Assembly: GCF_949987515.2 (NCBI RefSeq)
Contig: NC_082687.1
Coordinates: 119,951,838-120,015,837, forward strand
DNA from: Delphinus delphis
Lineage: Eukaryota; Chordata; Mammalia; Artiodactyla; Delphinidae
Direction: 5' to 3'
Length of the DNA: 64,000 nt
Part shown: positions 1-10,829 of the stretch, piece after piece
Layout: every line of letters begins with the position of its first letter
Position numbering within the stretch: the first letter of the stretch is position 1
Notes under the pieces: generated by a model
Seen by the model: only the letters and a program-made list of their open reading frames with translations
What the model was told of the DNA's origin: nothing
Databases searched by the model: none
Made by a program: the position numbers and the translations under genes

Positions 1-254
1 GATCCTTTAAACATAATAGGTGTTAGATTATTGCATCACATTTCAAATTGAGAAGTATAGAAAAATAACCAAAAGCATTATATAATGATAACTTTGTTTT
101 TGAAATATTTCTCAGTAAATGGAAATTCCAGTATTTTAAAGTGTGCAGTATTTTACATTCAAATGAAGGGTGTGACATTTATTGATCTTAAACACTCTTT
201 TACATGTTTGTTTTTATATATAGATTTCTGTTATCTGAAGCTAATTGTTCCTTC

Positions 255-370
255 CTTCATTTATTTAATAACCATTTATTGAATATTTACCTTATGCCAG
301 ACACAATGCTGGGTCTGACAACAAAACTCTGTTAGGCAGTCCTTCCTCAGAGAATTCACAATCTATTAGA
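255..370 (-). repeat. L2 LINE 3' end fragment
   Basis: The sequence reads as the reverse complement of the L2 3' end: an ATTTATTGA motif, then 'tatgccagacacaatgctggg', then 'cagagaattcacaatctatta'. It is old and diverged. Confidence 0.6.
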
Positions 371-589
371 GCAAAAGGTATTTAGAAAGAGAAAAACTGG
401 AAAACACTGTGATACATCTTTATTGATGACATAATGGCAGCACAAAGTTGATACCAGCTCTGATTCTGGGGGTGGAGTGCATGACCAAGGTCTACACTAA
501 TCAACACTACGGCAGTTCCCATTGCCATTGGGGATAAGCATGGGACCTAATAGTCAATGAGACTCAAGAAGACTTTGAAATTTCTGGAG

Positions 590-875
590 AAAAGACTCTT
601 GCTCTATCTTGCTGGATCAAAAAATGGGGAGGGTGTGGGAGCTCTACCACTGTCTTGCTACAGTGGAAAACATGAGATTGAAGCCAACATCAATATGAAT
701 GGTTTTACTGAGAGACATAGCCAAGCTTGGTCCTGAAGACATATGTATCATGGAGCCTCAGCCTGGCGTGAAGCCAATTTCTGGGGTTTAAAGTTTATAA
801 GGGCCAGTGTGTTACCTTTACTTAGGCCAACTTATGTTGGTTTTCTATCACATACAATCAAAAGAATTTGAACTT
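590..875. repeat. Probable ancient LTR-like repeat, unnamed
   Basis: The end near 780-875 resembles the terminal part of an old mammalian LTR, with a 'ttggttttctatcacatac' type motif. I cannot name the family. It could be ordinary unique sequence. Confidence 0.3.
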
Positions 876-974
876 AACATGGGTTGGGAAAAAACAATAC
901 CATTAACAGGAATCATTAGACTGCAGTGAGAGATCAGAGTTTAAGTTTTGGTTTATTCTCTGTCTTTACCACTG

Positions 975-1085
975 ACTATAAGGCTCCTCCTGGGCAGAGA
1001 CCATGTCTACCTTGATTATTTCTTCATATCTAGGAGCTAGTCCAGTGTGTACTGTACAAAATATTAAATATTTATTGACTGACGT
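975..1085 (+). repeat. L2 LINE 3' end fragment
   Basis: This shows the L2 terminal pattern in + orientation: 'gggcagagaccatgtct', then 'ctagtccagtgtg', then an AATATTTATTGACTGAC end. Confidence 0.65.
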
Positions 1086-1469
1086 GAAGGAGAAAAATAG
1101 ACACGTGAAAAATCAAAATAAAGAAGACTTTGAAATAATTTTTCACATTGTCCTGAGGAACAGAGATACAGTGATAAGATGATTAATGAATTGTAGAGGA
1201 CTGTAGCTACAAAGGCAATAGAAGGAGTTTATTAGAGAGGTAAGATGCTGTCACTTAGACTAGCACATATGCCAAGAGTGGGGTTGACCAATACCAAGGG
1301 AGAAGGGAAGAGAATCCTCACCCTTCAGCCTTTTCTGGAACACACACAAGATCAAATGATAACTTACAAAAATATTGTAAACTTTCTACTTTTTAAAAAA
1401 GAATGATAGGATAAATGAACAAGATAACATAATACAAAATACGTGTAGCAAGAGTTGTTTTTTTTTTAA

Positions 1470-1610
1470 CCAAGGTTTATTGGGCATCTACCACGTGCTG
1501 TGCTCAGCTGGGCACTGGATACATCATAGTGAACAAAGGAGCTTGGTCCCTACCTTCGGGGGCATACAATCTAGTATGGAGAGATGGATGATAAACTGGT
1601 AAATTAATAC
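1470..1610 (-). repeat. L2 LINE 3' end fragment
   Basis: Reverse-complement L2 end: 'tttattgggcatctacc', 'gctgggcactggatac', 'gtgaacaaagg', and then a 'catacaatctagtatggag' type stretch. Confidence 0.65.
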
Positions 1611-1696
1611 AAATTAAGAAATATCAAGAGTTTTAGAATAAGGTATGTGGAGTATATATTTCAAAGAATTATATAAGAGATCATATTTATCATGTG

Positions 1697-1950
1697 TTGT
1701 GGGCTGAATTGTGTCCCCTCAAAATTCATATGTTGAAGCCTTAACCTCCAGTACCTCAGAATGTGACTATATTTGGAGATAGGGCCTTGAAAGGGGTAAT
1801 TAAGTTAAAATGAGGCCATTAGTGTGTGTAATCTGACTGGTGTCTTTGCAAGAAGAGGAATTAAGACAAAAGGGGAGACACCAGGGTCAAGCTTGCACAG
1901 AGAAGGGGCATGTGAGGAAAAAGTGAGAAGGTGGCCATCTCATCCATGTA
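1697..1950 (+). repeat. MaLR-type LTR (MLT1-like), partial
   Basis: The start 'gtgggctgaattgtgtcccc' and the following 'ttcatatgttgaagcc' and 'tatttggagatagggcc' blocks match the well-known 5' part of MLT1-class LTRs. The 3' part is missing or too diverged to see. Confidence 0.65.
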
Positions 1951-1999
1951 CATACATGTTATTTTACATTATGTGCCATTGACTGGAAATTATAACTTT

Positions 2000-2785
2000 T
2001 GTCCAATTTAGTTTTTGACCAATATATTTTTAAAGTCACTTGTAGGTTTTGGCCTATTTACTTATTATTTTTCACACGTACACATATATTTTTTGCTCTT
2101 CACCTTTTTAATAATATACATTGTAGATTATCTCATATCAGTGCATTTATAGTTATCACAATTTTTCACTGCTCTACAAATGTTTCATATTTTTAAACTA
2201 GTCTTCTAGAACTGAACATATTTAGGTGGCTAACAATCTTTTACCTTTATGAACAATGTAGCAATGGATAACTTGTACATTTTTGTCATGTGCGAAGATT
2301 TCTGTATGATTCATTTCTAGAAATGGAATTGCTGGGTCAAAGATATGAGCACTTAAAGCTTTAAAAGGATATTTCCTTATTGCTCTCCACTGAGGCTAAA
2401 TCAATTCACGACCACCAGCAAGGTAGGAGGGTGTCTCTTTCTTCAAACCCTTTCTAATATTGAGTTATCAAAAAATGTTTTGAGCTTTGTCAATTGAAAA
2501 GAAATAGTACCTAAACTTTAGCTGTAATTGGCCTTTTTATTTTTATGAGAATGAAGACCATCTTTTCTAAAGTTTTAGGCCCAGTTGTATTTCTTTTTAT
2601 GTGAACTGTATGTTCACATGTTTTGCTCATCAGGTTGTTGGTCTTGCTTGTTGATTTGTAGGGTATTATATGTCATTAAAGTTCAAATCATTATTAGAAA
2701 ACTGGATTTTTCTAGTATATTAAGAGATGTGCACACTTCCTCTTTCAACACACATGTTCAGCTCCTTTCACTTTTTCATCAGCTT
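2000..2785 (-). repeat. Ancient L1 LINE fragment, antisense
   Basis: The reverse-orientation L1 3' region is recognisable by 'tctagaaatggaattgctgg', a diverged block with 'accaccagcaaggtagg', and the flow typical of old L1M sequence. No open frame remains. Confidence 0.55.
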
Positions 2786-3309
2786 TAAAGTGTGTAATTG
2801 TGGTTTTCTTAAAATATATTTGACTTAAATAGCATTGGTTTGTTTGTTTTAGCATTGGTGGCTTCTGGGACAGTGTGACATCACAGAAGCTTGAATTGTG
2901 GCCTGCATTGGCTGGGGGTAAGTGAAATGAAAGAAATAATTTCAGCTCTCCAAACTAGCTCTCCAGTTTGGTAGATATATTGGGAAATAATACAGGAAAC
3001 TATTAATTATTTTGTGTGTGTGTTTTATGGACTTATTGATGTTACTTTTTTCTTCTTTTTGGTGTGAGAATTAACTTCAGACTTGGTATGGTATTATAAA
3101 AAGTGTGTAACAACTTGAGGAACACTCAAGTTTATATATAAAGGAATAGTGGCTTTAAGAAATTATTAAAGGGTAGTGAAATAAAAATCTGAATTAAGCA
3201 TTCACAACAACTTTAACATATTGAACTTGGTGCCATTAAATTCTTTTATGCATTAAAATACGGACAATATGCCGCTTTATCATCACTGTTTTTAAATTAT
3301 CTGTAAAGT

Positions 3310-3970
3310 AGTTGTGTTACTGAACCAAACCTCGGTCTGCTTGCCCAAGCTCAGGAAAGCCAATCTACTGACATGGGGTTGTGGTGAAGGAAAGGGCGGT
3401 GTTTATTGCAGGCACCAAGCACGGAGTCCAGGCAGCTAGTGCTCAAAAGGCCCAAACTCCCCGGTGGCCTTCAGGGAAAGTTCTTTAATGCCAGGGTGAG
3501 GGAGAGGGTTGCGGGGTATGTGATCAGCTCATGGACTTTCCTTTTATTGGTTGGTAGTGTGGTAATTGGGAGTCAACATTGTCAGCCTTCTGGTTCCAGC
3601 CTGTCTGGGGTCTGCGTGCTTGTGAGCAGCATATAGTTAACTTCTTCCACTTGTTGGGGGTTTTAGTATCTGCAAAATAGCTCAAAGAATATGGCTCAGA
3701 ATATTATTTATAGCCCTTGAGGAGGAACTAAAGTCCTTGACTAGGTTATTGGCTAAATTATTATTATTTTATCTTGCTTAACTGTTTCCCTTTGTTTCTG
3801 CATTTTCTCACTTCTCTGATTAAATTTATTCTTTGGAACTCTGGAAGGCCTAGGAGGCTAAAGCTTTTCTACAAACAAAATGCAGGCAGAGGACATGGTG
3901 GCAGGGGCATGGGGGTGTCCCAGGAAGGTCCCACAGGGTCCTGCTTGGTTACAGTTGTGGTTTTACATTA
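3310..3970 (-). mobile_element. Solo LTR, copy 1 of a family also at 40985-41570
   Basis: This ~650-bp block is clearly related to 40985-41570. Shared segments include 'tctggggtctgcgtgcttgtg', 'agtatctgcaaaa', 'tggctcagaatatta' and 'ggcagaggacatgg'. Its length, single-copy form without internal retroviral sequence, and dispersed pair suggest solo LTRs of an ERV family. The minus orientation is inferred from a reversed polyadenylation-like signal near the left end. The outer ends are approximate and the family name is unknown to me. Confidence 0.6.
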
Positions 3971-4029
3971 TTATCTGTTGCAGTACTACAATTTGAGAAA
4001 TAATCTTTTTTTTTTTTTACTTGGATCTA

Positions 4030-4235
4030 GTATGGAGTAGTGAAAAATAATAGGTATTGGAGTTAGACTCTCTTGAGTTCAAGTTCTGGTTCCACTTTCT
4101 AGCTTGTGTGACCTTGGGCAAGTTATTTAACTTTTCTAAATTTCCTCATTCACAGGTGGTATATACATTATGGGTTTGTGTGAATTAAATGAAATAGTCC
4201 ATAACAGATATTAGCCAGGTGCCTGGCACTTAGTA
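4030..4235 (+). repeat. MIR SINE
   Basis: The MIR core is readable: 'cttgtgtgaccttgggcaag', then 'cctcattcacagg', and a 3' part with 'gtgcctggcacttagta'. Confidence 0.75.
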
Positions 4236-4739
4236 TATATATGTAATTAAAAAATTTTTTTCTTAGTATATATTCCATTAGTTTTTGAAGCACGTTTTAT
4301 TTTACTCTAGGGTAAAACATTTTCATGATGACAATATCAGTGTAAATAGAAAGAGGCTAAATTTGGTTAATTTGGTGGCTACCTCTGTGGATTATTTTGA
4401 AAGTAATCTCTTCTATCCTTAAATAATCCTTTCACTGTCCCCAAAATTACACCATTAGAGATTTATTCCATTCAATATCTTTAAAGTTGAAGATTTTTAT
4501 TGCCTTTAATGTTTTTACATAAAAATGAAATATCTCCCAGAAGGAGATGAGGAAGATAATTTTAGGGGACCATGAGAGCCTGATTTTATCAGACTTGAGG
4601 CTGACCTTTGCATGTGAGCTAGTGAGTGGCAAATGAGAGTAACAAAGGGGAGAGACAAAACTGAAAGATGTAAATTTCACATTGGTCTCAACTTAAAAAA
4701 ATAGCCCTCTTCAGTGGACCAAAAGAAATGAAGACAAAG

Positions 4740-5440
4740 AAAATGTCACATATATATATATATATTTTAACCAGTAGACCACAGAGAAAACTTATACACA
4801 GTTATTTATAGTAGTTTTATTTATAATAGCCCCAAATGGGAAACAACTGAAATGTTCATCAGTAGGTGAATTGTTAAACAGACTGTGGAACACCCAGCAA
4901 TAAAAAGAATGAACTATCGATATGTGCAACAACTTGGATTGCTCTCAAGGACACTGTGCTGAGTGAAAAAAGCCAGTCTCTAAAGGTCACATATGGTGTG
5001 GTTTCATTTATATAATATTCTTTAAATCATTAAATTTATAGAGGTGGAAGACAGTTTAGTGGTTGCCAGAGGCTAGGAATTATACATGGAGGGGAGTAAG
5101 TGTAACTATAAAGGGGTAGCGATAGCATGAGGGGGTATATTTCTGGTAACAGAATAGCTCTTATCATGTTTGCAGTGATGGTTACATGACTTTACATGTG
5201 ATGAAATAACATAAAGCTATATATACACATTGTACCAATGTCTAATTCCTGGTTTTCATGTTGTATTATAATTATGTACCATATAACCATTGGGGAACCA
5301 TATAACCATTGGGGGAAACTGGGTGAAGGGTACACAAAACCATTCTGTACTACCTTTGCAACTTCTGTGTATCTATAATTATTTCAAAGTAAAAGGTTAA
5401 TAAAAAATAAAAAGGTTAATAAAAGGTTAATAAAAAACCC
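4740..5440 (+). repeat. Old L1 LINE 3' end with AT tract
   Basis: This shows L1 3' sequence in sense orientation: 'aacaactgaaatgttcatc', 'gaatgaactatcgatatg', 'ggttgccagaggctagg', and an A-rich end with repeated 'aaaaggttaataaaa'. An AT microsatellite lies at 4749-4765 and a 19-bp tandem duplication at 5278-5315. Confidence 0.75.
5278..5315. repeat. 19-bp tandem duplication
   Basis: Two adjacent copies of ACCATATAACCATTGGGG(A/G) lie at 5278-5296 and 5297-5315. They differ only in the last base. Confidence 0.9.
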
Positions 5441-6409
5441 AAAATCATTAGAGGGCTTCCATCATTAGAGCAATTCTTACTGAAGTCTCTGGATGGAGAC
5501 ATTTGCCTTTGTATTCTTCTTTGCTGGTGAAAGGTGATTGTAGGTGGTAGACAAGTGAAGGGAATAAGCCTTGTCATGAAAATTAGTGAGTCAAATGAAA
5601 TGTCAGAGAGTTTAACGATCTTCACAACAGTAAACACCTTTGGAATAGAAAGCTTTTAAAATAAATAATTCAGTTTTAGGACGCTGTCTAATGCATATCT
5701 GTAGTTGTTACAGGGTGGCCCTTTTTCTTAGGGATGAAAGGAAGAGTTAGAAACTTTCAGATTCCAACTGTCCACTCAGTAGTTAGATTAAGACCACATT
5801 CAACTTCACCCCCATCTTCCCTCTTAACTCTTTCCCTTAGCTCCAGGGCAATTCAGTTTCAGTTTAGTTTTTGATTTGAGGAACTTGAACCACATCTTGG
5901 TATTCCTACTCCAGATAACTTGTGCTGGGACAATTTCCCTTTAAGGCAGGGTTGAATGTTTGACAGTAGCAAACTTGAATCCTTGTCGGGGTCCTGGAGC
6001 CTTACTAGGGAATAAGGATTAAGAATGATTGAGATTCTCCAGACTTTGAGAAAGACTACTGAAATTAATTTCTTTGTAGAAGTGCAGAAATAAACTCTAA
6101 AGAGCTAATTCAAATAAGGGAGGCAGGTGTGTCTCGGCAGTAGGTGGAAGTAACTAAGACAGGTGTATGCTTTTCTTGGCTTTCATCCAGTCCTTTCATA
6201 AACCACTTCTGCTTGAGCCACCATTTCCTTATATGCAATAAAGGTTAATACAATACCTCATGTGATTAACCTTTTCTAGCTTTATTTTAAATTTGGCTTC
6301 ATAGCTGTTGTTTTGAGGTAAAAATGGAACTCCCATGTAAAAATGTTACTGAGAGTGGTACTTCAGCTCAAGGAAGTCAGACTAGACATTTAGACATTTA
6401 GAATTTAAG

Positions 6410-6660
6410 AGGCAGTATACAGTAATGCTTAAGAGCATGAACTCTGGAGCCATACTGCTTGGGAACCCTAGCTCTCCAGTTTGGCAAGTTATTAAACCTC
6501 TCTCTGTATCTGAGTTTTTAATTTGTGAAATGGAAATAAGTGGGGATAATAACAGTATTTACCTCACAGGGTTTTGGGAGGATTAAATGAGTCAGTAAAT
6601 AAAAAGTGCTTAGAACAGTGCCTCGCTCATGCTTGACACTGTTAGCTATTACTAGTATGT
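6410..6660 (+). repeat. MIR SINE
   Basis: A long MIR copy: 'gcatgaactctggagcca' near its start, 'ggataataacagtatttacc' in the middle, and 'aagtgcttagaacagtgcc' toward the end. Confidence 0.8.
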
Positions 6661-7266
6661 TACCGTTTGCATTTCTAGTTGTCTTATGTGCATTCTCCAC
6701 ATCTGCCCCAAGCAATCAGAAAACTTTTACAGAGCTAAGACTGTTTCCCACTTTTCCTATTACAATTTGTACCTAAGAAGTGCGCAAAATATCTGTAACA
6801 AGCCTCTAACTCCAGGAAGTCGTTTGCTTTGGTGTACCCGCTAATAATAAGAAGAGCCTTTTTCTTTAAAAATGGTGAGCATCAACCACTTTACAGTAGT
6901 ATAACAATAAGAGACTTAGTTCTAATAGATTCGCTGTGGCAGCATTTCACACAATGAAGCTCCCTTTATTGATACAGTCATAAAAGTTTTGCTCTCTATT
7001 CAGAGCGGATTCTCTTCATATCAGAGCACCGGTCTCCTTTTTGTTAGCGATCTGTCCCCACCTGTGCTCATCTGCCTTTTGGCCTCAGCAAGGCAGTTCA
7101 TTACCATTCCCTTAGGGTGGGTAGCGAAATGATTTTTCAAATCCGTCCCTAACCTCCGCCTCAAGGTCGAGGTTCCGCCCCCAGCCCGCCCAGTAGGGGG
7201 TGAAGGGGCGGGGCGTCCCAATTCCTGGGCGGGGCTCGGGTGGCGTGCCTCGAGGCGCCGGCGCCG

Positions 7267-7286
7267 TGACGTATGACGTTACCAAT
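7267..7286 (+). promoter_or_regulatory. Tandem CRE/ATF-like half sites plus CCAAT box
   Basis: TGACGTA (7267-7273) is followed at once by TGACGTT (7274-7280), and CCAAT lies at 7282-7286. TGACG(T) is the CREB/ATF core and CCAAT is the NF-Y core. Their tight packing in the CpG island suggests the proximal promoter. Factor binding is inference. Confidence 0.6.
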
Positions 7287-7289
7287 CGA

Positions 7290-7542
7290 CGCAGCCGCAG
7301 TGCCGCCCGGCCCCAACTCGGACCCCTCCCATCCTCCTCCGCCCAACTGTGTCAGAGGTGGGGCCCCGGGCTGGACTTCGGGCGGCGGGTCCGGGTGGCG
7401 GGTTTGGAGGGTGTAGACCCGCGCAGTGCTCAGCAGGTCGTGTCCGGCTGGGCGCTGCAGCTGCCGCCGCCGCCGCCCAAGGCCCTCGGCATCACCCGGA
7501 GAGAGACCAGAGCGATTCCGGGCCGCCCCGGCGCTCGCTCAG
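7290..7542 (+). other. BLTP1: BLTP1 exon 1, noncoding (5' end approximate)
   Basis: The donor CTCAG|gtgagg at 7542/7543 closes a GC-rich first exon. A (GCC)5 run lies at 7463-7477. There is no ATG between 7275 and the donor, so the exon is pure 5' UTR in this model. The left boundary is a guess placed just after the CCAAT box. Confidence 0.6.
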
Positions 7543-8998
7543 GTGAGGGGATGGGTCTGGCTGAGCAGGGTTTGGGTGGGCAGCACTCTTCCCAGCATCT
7601 CTGGACTTCAATCTGGTCGGAATCAGGGAGGTGTGGCTTCGTCGCGACTGCCTGGTGCGGCGTCGACTCATCTCTTATTCGTTTGCCATCCTTACCTGCA
7701 GCACGGGGACTTGTACACAGGGTGTCGAAGGCCCATGAGAAGGCCAGAAAGGGCCATGATGGGTGACTGGGGGCTCGAATGCAGGAACTGGCCCCTGGGT
7801 GATGGTATGGCGGGCGGGCGACGCCCACCTGCGGGTGTGTGGGAAGGACCGTGCACCTGCAGACTCTGGCTTCAGCCTTGTTAGCTGCACCGGGCTGCAG
7901 GAGACCCCATACTGGTTAACTAAGAGTCGATTTTGGACCAAGGGCGGTGGAGCCTTAGAAACCCTCTTTACTCCCCAGGCGTGGTGTGTTTGTATTCTGA
8001 TTGGTGCTTGCTGGGTCTACACTATGGAAGAGTACGTTTCAGCGGAAACATCTTTTGACCAAAGGAGGGTGAAGGGAAGTTGATTTTCCCTCTGCAGAAT
8101 TGTCCCCCCCCCCGCTCCTCTTGGTCTTAGTTTTGACAGACGCAAGTTAGGGACGCTTGTTAAAGGGAAAGAGTTCTTGTAAATTTCCTCTGTAAGGAAA
8201 TCATTGTTTTCCATGACTGTTCAAGCGTCTAAGTTTCAACTGGTTTCATGTTGCTGCTTTCAACTCTGTGCATGGCAATGAAGCTGATTTAAGTTCAGTA
8301 GATACATAAAGTATAAAAATAGATGAATTAACCAGAACATTTATCTTAATAAGTATTGATTGGTACATGCTTTATGTGAATATATTATTTAATCATCATA
8401 ACAATCCTATCACGTAAAGTCTGTTATTACTCTCATTTTATAGATGAGAGAACTAAATCCCACAGCCCTAAAAAACTTGTCGAAAGTCAGAGCTGTGATT
8501 TAGATCAGGTAATGGTACTCCAGTTTCGAGTCCCTTAATCAGTATGCTTTACCACTCCCAAACATCGTGAGGATTTGCAAGGTGATTTTCATTTGATAAA
8601 AAGTGTGCCAGGTGGGAATAGGAAGGAAACTGAGGCACGATTCTTGCCAGCAAGGACCCAACAGTTTGAGAGAACAACTTTTTCAAGGAGTATGTTTTAA
8701 AGGTAGGATTTGACCTCTAGAACCCTCTGATTACCAAAATCATGCCCTTTCCATAAGTACAGTGGTTTTGAAACCTTTGGAAGACTGTAGTTCGGAAATA
8801 GTGGTCTTATTCTAGTTTTAGGAGTATTTCTTGTTCAGAAACTTTAAAGAAGGAAATGTAATATTGGATTAACACTGAAGACTTCTTGTGTGTGCACGCA
8901 CGCAGGTGCATGTGTAATCAAATCATTTAATCTGAAATGGAACTGCTGATAAAGCCAGAATATCTTGTATAATTGGTTAAAATGGGTGATCTTTTCAG
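7543..8998 (+). other. BLTP1: BLTP1 intron 1
   Basis: GT-AG intron in the 5' UTR. The first ~400 bases stay moderately GC-rich as the CpG-island shoulder. A MIR lies at about 8350-8560. Nothing else is recognisable. Confidence 0.6.
8350..8560 (-). repeat. MIR SINE
   Basis: Reverse MIR: 'cattttatagatgagagaac' followed by diverged 'gtcagagctgtgatttag'. It is weakly conserved. Confidence 0.6.
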
Positions 8999-9086
8999 GT
9001 GTGTTAAGATGAAACACTGCAGAGAGGCCTTCTGAAGATCAAGAAAAGGAAAAACAGAACATTACAGACTCTGGAAAAAAAACTTG
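8999..9086 (+). other. BLTP1: BLTP1 exon 2, noncoding (predicted)
   Basis: The acceptor 'cttttcag' ends at 8998 and the donor 'CTTG|gtaaat' is at 9086/9087. They bound an 88-bp exon with no coding homology. It lies between exon 1 and the start-codon exon and contains a short upstream ORF. Its use is inferred from splice consensus and its purine-rich content. Exon 1 could splice directly to exon 3 in some transcripts. Confidence 0.5.
9009..9035 (+). promoter_or_regulatory. Upstream ORF in exon 2 (8 codons)
   Basis: An ATG at 9009 opens an 8-codon frame (MKHCREAF) that ends with TGA at 9033-9035, all within exon 2. Position -3 is A (9006) and +4 is A. It is the only ATG I find in the predicted leader between 7290 and 23117, so it could temper translation if exon 2 is included. 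Confidence 0.5.
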
Positions 9087-9539
9087 GTAAATATTTTGGG
9101 TCTTCAGTTAAAGCTCAGATAGAGGAAATCTGACTTTCTTCTTCAACTGTAATTTAACCTGATAGAATGGTCTAAGAATGGGGGTGGGGTGACAGTAGTG
9201 TATAACATGACCTGCCATTCATTTTACCTGACTTTTGAACTATTGCTGTGTGACTGACAGTTGAGTCATGTGCTTAGCTTGTGTATTGGCAGGAGAAAGA
9301 GAAGGGAATCGTTGGCTTCATTATCAAGTGTCAACCTTCTTTTCTCTCTTTTGCTTCCTCATTAATCTGCCCAATATATTATAAAGGGTTTTAAAAAGAA
9401 AGGAAGAAAATTAGTTGACGTTTGGTTTGTTCTTCATAGAATACTGTGTTTGTTTGAACTTAAGTATATTTTTCACTATGAGTTCAATGGAGAATAGTAG
9501 AAGACATGGTTAAACATGATTGAGAAAATCTTAATTAAT

Positions 9540-9600
9540 TTCATAAATATTTATTGAGTACCGTACGTCAGGCATTTTTTCAGGCTTCTGTTAAGAGTAG
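9540..9600 (-). repeat. Short L2 3' end fragment
   Basis: 'cataaatatttattgagtac' followed by a diverged 'gtcaggcatttt' matches the reversed L2 terminus. Confidence 0.5.
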
Positions 9601-9679
9601 TGGTCATCTTGGCCCTGGAGAGTACTAGAGTAGTGAACTTTTTTCTAGAAGTTAAGATTTTTGTGAACCCATATCTTTT

Positions 9680-10025
9680 ATTTATCTATCTATCTATCTA
9701 TCTATCTGTCTATCTATCTATTTTTGGCTGCATTGAGTCTTCGTTGCTGCTCCTGGACTTTCTCTAGTTGCAGCGAGCAGGAGCTACTCTTCACTACGGG
9801 GCGTGGGCTTCTCATTGCGGTGGCTTCTCTTGTTGTAGAGCACAGGCCCTAGGTGCATGGGCTTCAGTAGTTGTGGCACGTGGGCTCTAGAGCACAGGCT
9901 CAGTAGTTGTGGCACATGGGCTTAGTTGCTCCATGGCATGTGGGATCTTCCTGGATCAGGAATCGAACCCATGTCCCCTGCATTGGCAGGCAGATTCTCA
10001 ACCACTGTACCACCAGGGAAGTCCC
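9680..10025 (-). mobile_element. CHR-family SINE, long form, with (TCTA)n tail
   Basis: The reversed SINE head is at the right end: 'accaccagggaagtccc' preceded by 'cccctgcattggcaggcag'. The body carries the long-form 'ttgtggcacgtgggctc' repeats. The tail has become a (TCTA)n microsatellite at about 9680-9721. The 16-bp target duplication TGAACCCATATCTTTT at 9664-9679 and 10026-10041 is exact. Confidence 0.9.
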
Positions 10026-10255
10026 TGAACCCATATCTTTTTAAAAAGTTTTATATGCAAGGATGTTTTTGGTTTATGTAAAAGACTAGGAAAACAGCAC
10101 TACTCATACAGTAAGTGTTTGTATTTATAATAATTCTTTCATATTATTTTAGTTAATAAAGGAAGGCACTCTACTAGAGCTACTTTAAGGTACAGTGAGA
10201 AACTAGGATTCTTACAGACTTCACTTTAGTGTACTCTTTTCCATGTTAGAGATAG

Positions 10256-10743
10256 TAGTAGACCACATGTTCTTTATCCATTCATCTGTTGATGGGGACT
10301 TGGGTTTTTTCCATATCTTGGCTATTATAAATAATGTGAGATATATATATATGGAATAGTACTCAGCCATACAAAAAAGATGTAACTTTGCCATTTGTGA
10401 TGACATGGATGGATCTTGAGGGTATTATGCTAACTGAAATAAGATGGAGAAGGACAAATAACATGATTTCACTCATATGTGGAATATAAAAAGCAAGTAA
10501 AATAAATGAACAAACCAAACAAAAACACAGTTACTGAGAACAGAGTAGTGGTTACTAGAGGGAAAGGGATTGGGGGGGGTAGGGCGAAATGGGAAAAGGG
10601 GATCAACTGTATGGTAATGGATAGAAGCTAAATTTTTGTTGGTGAGCGCATTGTAGTTTATACAGAAGTACGAATATAATGTACACATGAAACTTATATA
10701 ATGTTATAAACCAATGTTACCTCAAAAAATAAATTAAAAAAGA
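10256..10743 (+). mobile_element. Truncated L1 3' end with 5' inversion
   Basis: The right part (about 10338-10743) is L1 3' sequence in sense orientation: 'ggaatagtactcagccatac', 'gatgacatggatggatctt', and an A-rich end. The left part (about 10256-10336) is the adjoining L1 segment in the opposite orientation: 'tctttatccattcatctgtt'. This is the twin-priming signature. TAGAGATAG flanks both ends (10247-10255 and 10744-10752) as a possible 9-bp target duplication. Confidence 0.75.
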
Positions 10744-10829
10744 TAGAGATAGAATTTCAAAAGTTCATGAGAGATTAAGAAAATTAACTTTTTAATTTGA
10801 GAAAATTTCAGGGAACTTATATATGACAA

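Larger units (their letters stand above)
1..7140. other. Upstream intergenic region
   Basis: No gene is recognisable here. The region is a mosaic of old interspersed repeats (L2, L1, MIR and LTR fragments listed separately). All reading frames are short and fall in repeats or AT-rich sequence. Stretches where I see nothing assignable are about 1090-1460, 2790-3310, 4240-4740 and 5440-6400. Confidence 0.7.
7145..7560 (+). promoter_or_regulatory. BLTP1: CpG-island promoter of BLTP1
   Basis: CpG density rises sharply here against a strongly AT-rich background. Two GC boxes (GGGGCGGGGC at 7205-7214 and GGGCGGGGC at 7227-7235) precede a tandem TGACGT pair and a CCAAT box. No TATA box is evident. 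This fits a housekeeping-type CpG promoter with dispersed initiation. The transcription start is not determinable by eye but should lie between the CCAAT box and the exon 1 donor at 7543. A divergent transcript is possible, but nothing in the upstream DNA supports a coding one. Confidence 0.85.

Noticed and set aside
1..7140. A second gene upstream in divergent orientation from the CpG island
   Set aside because: No exon-like open frame with splice sites or recognisable protein was found on the minus strand. A noncoding divergent transcript cannot be excluded but has no sequence support.
7200..7766. 188-codon open frame (and overlapping frames on both strands) across the CpG island
   Set aside because: GC-rich DNA lacks stops by composition. 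The frame runs straight through the exon 1 donor into the intron, and the overlapping frames have no recognisable domain.
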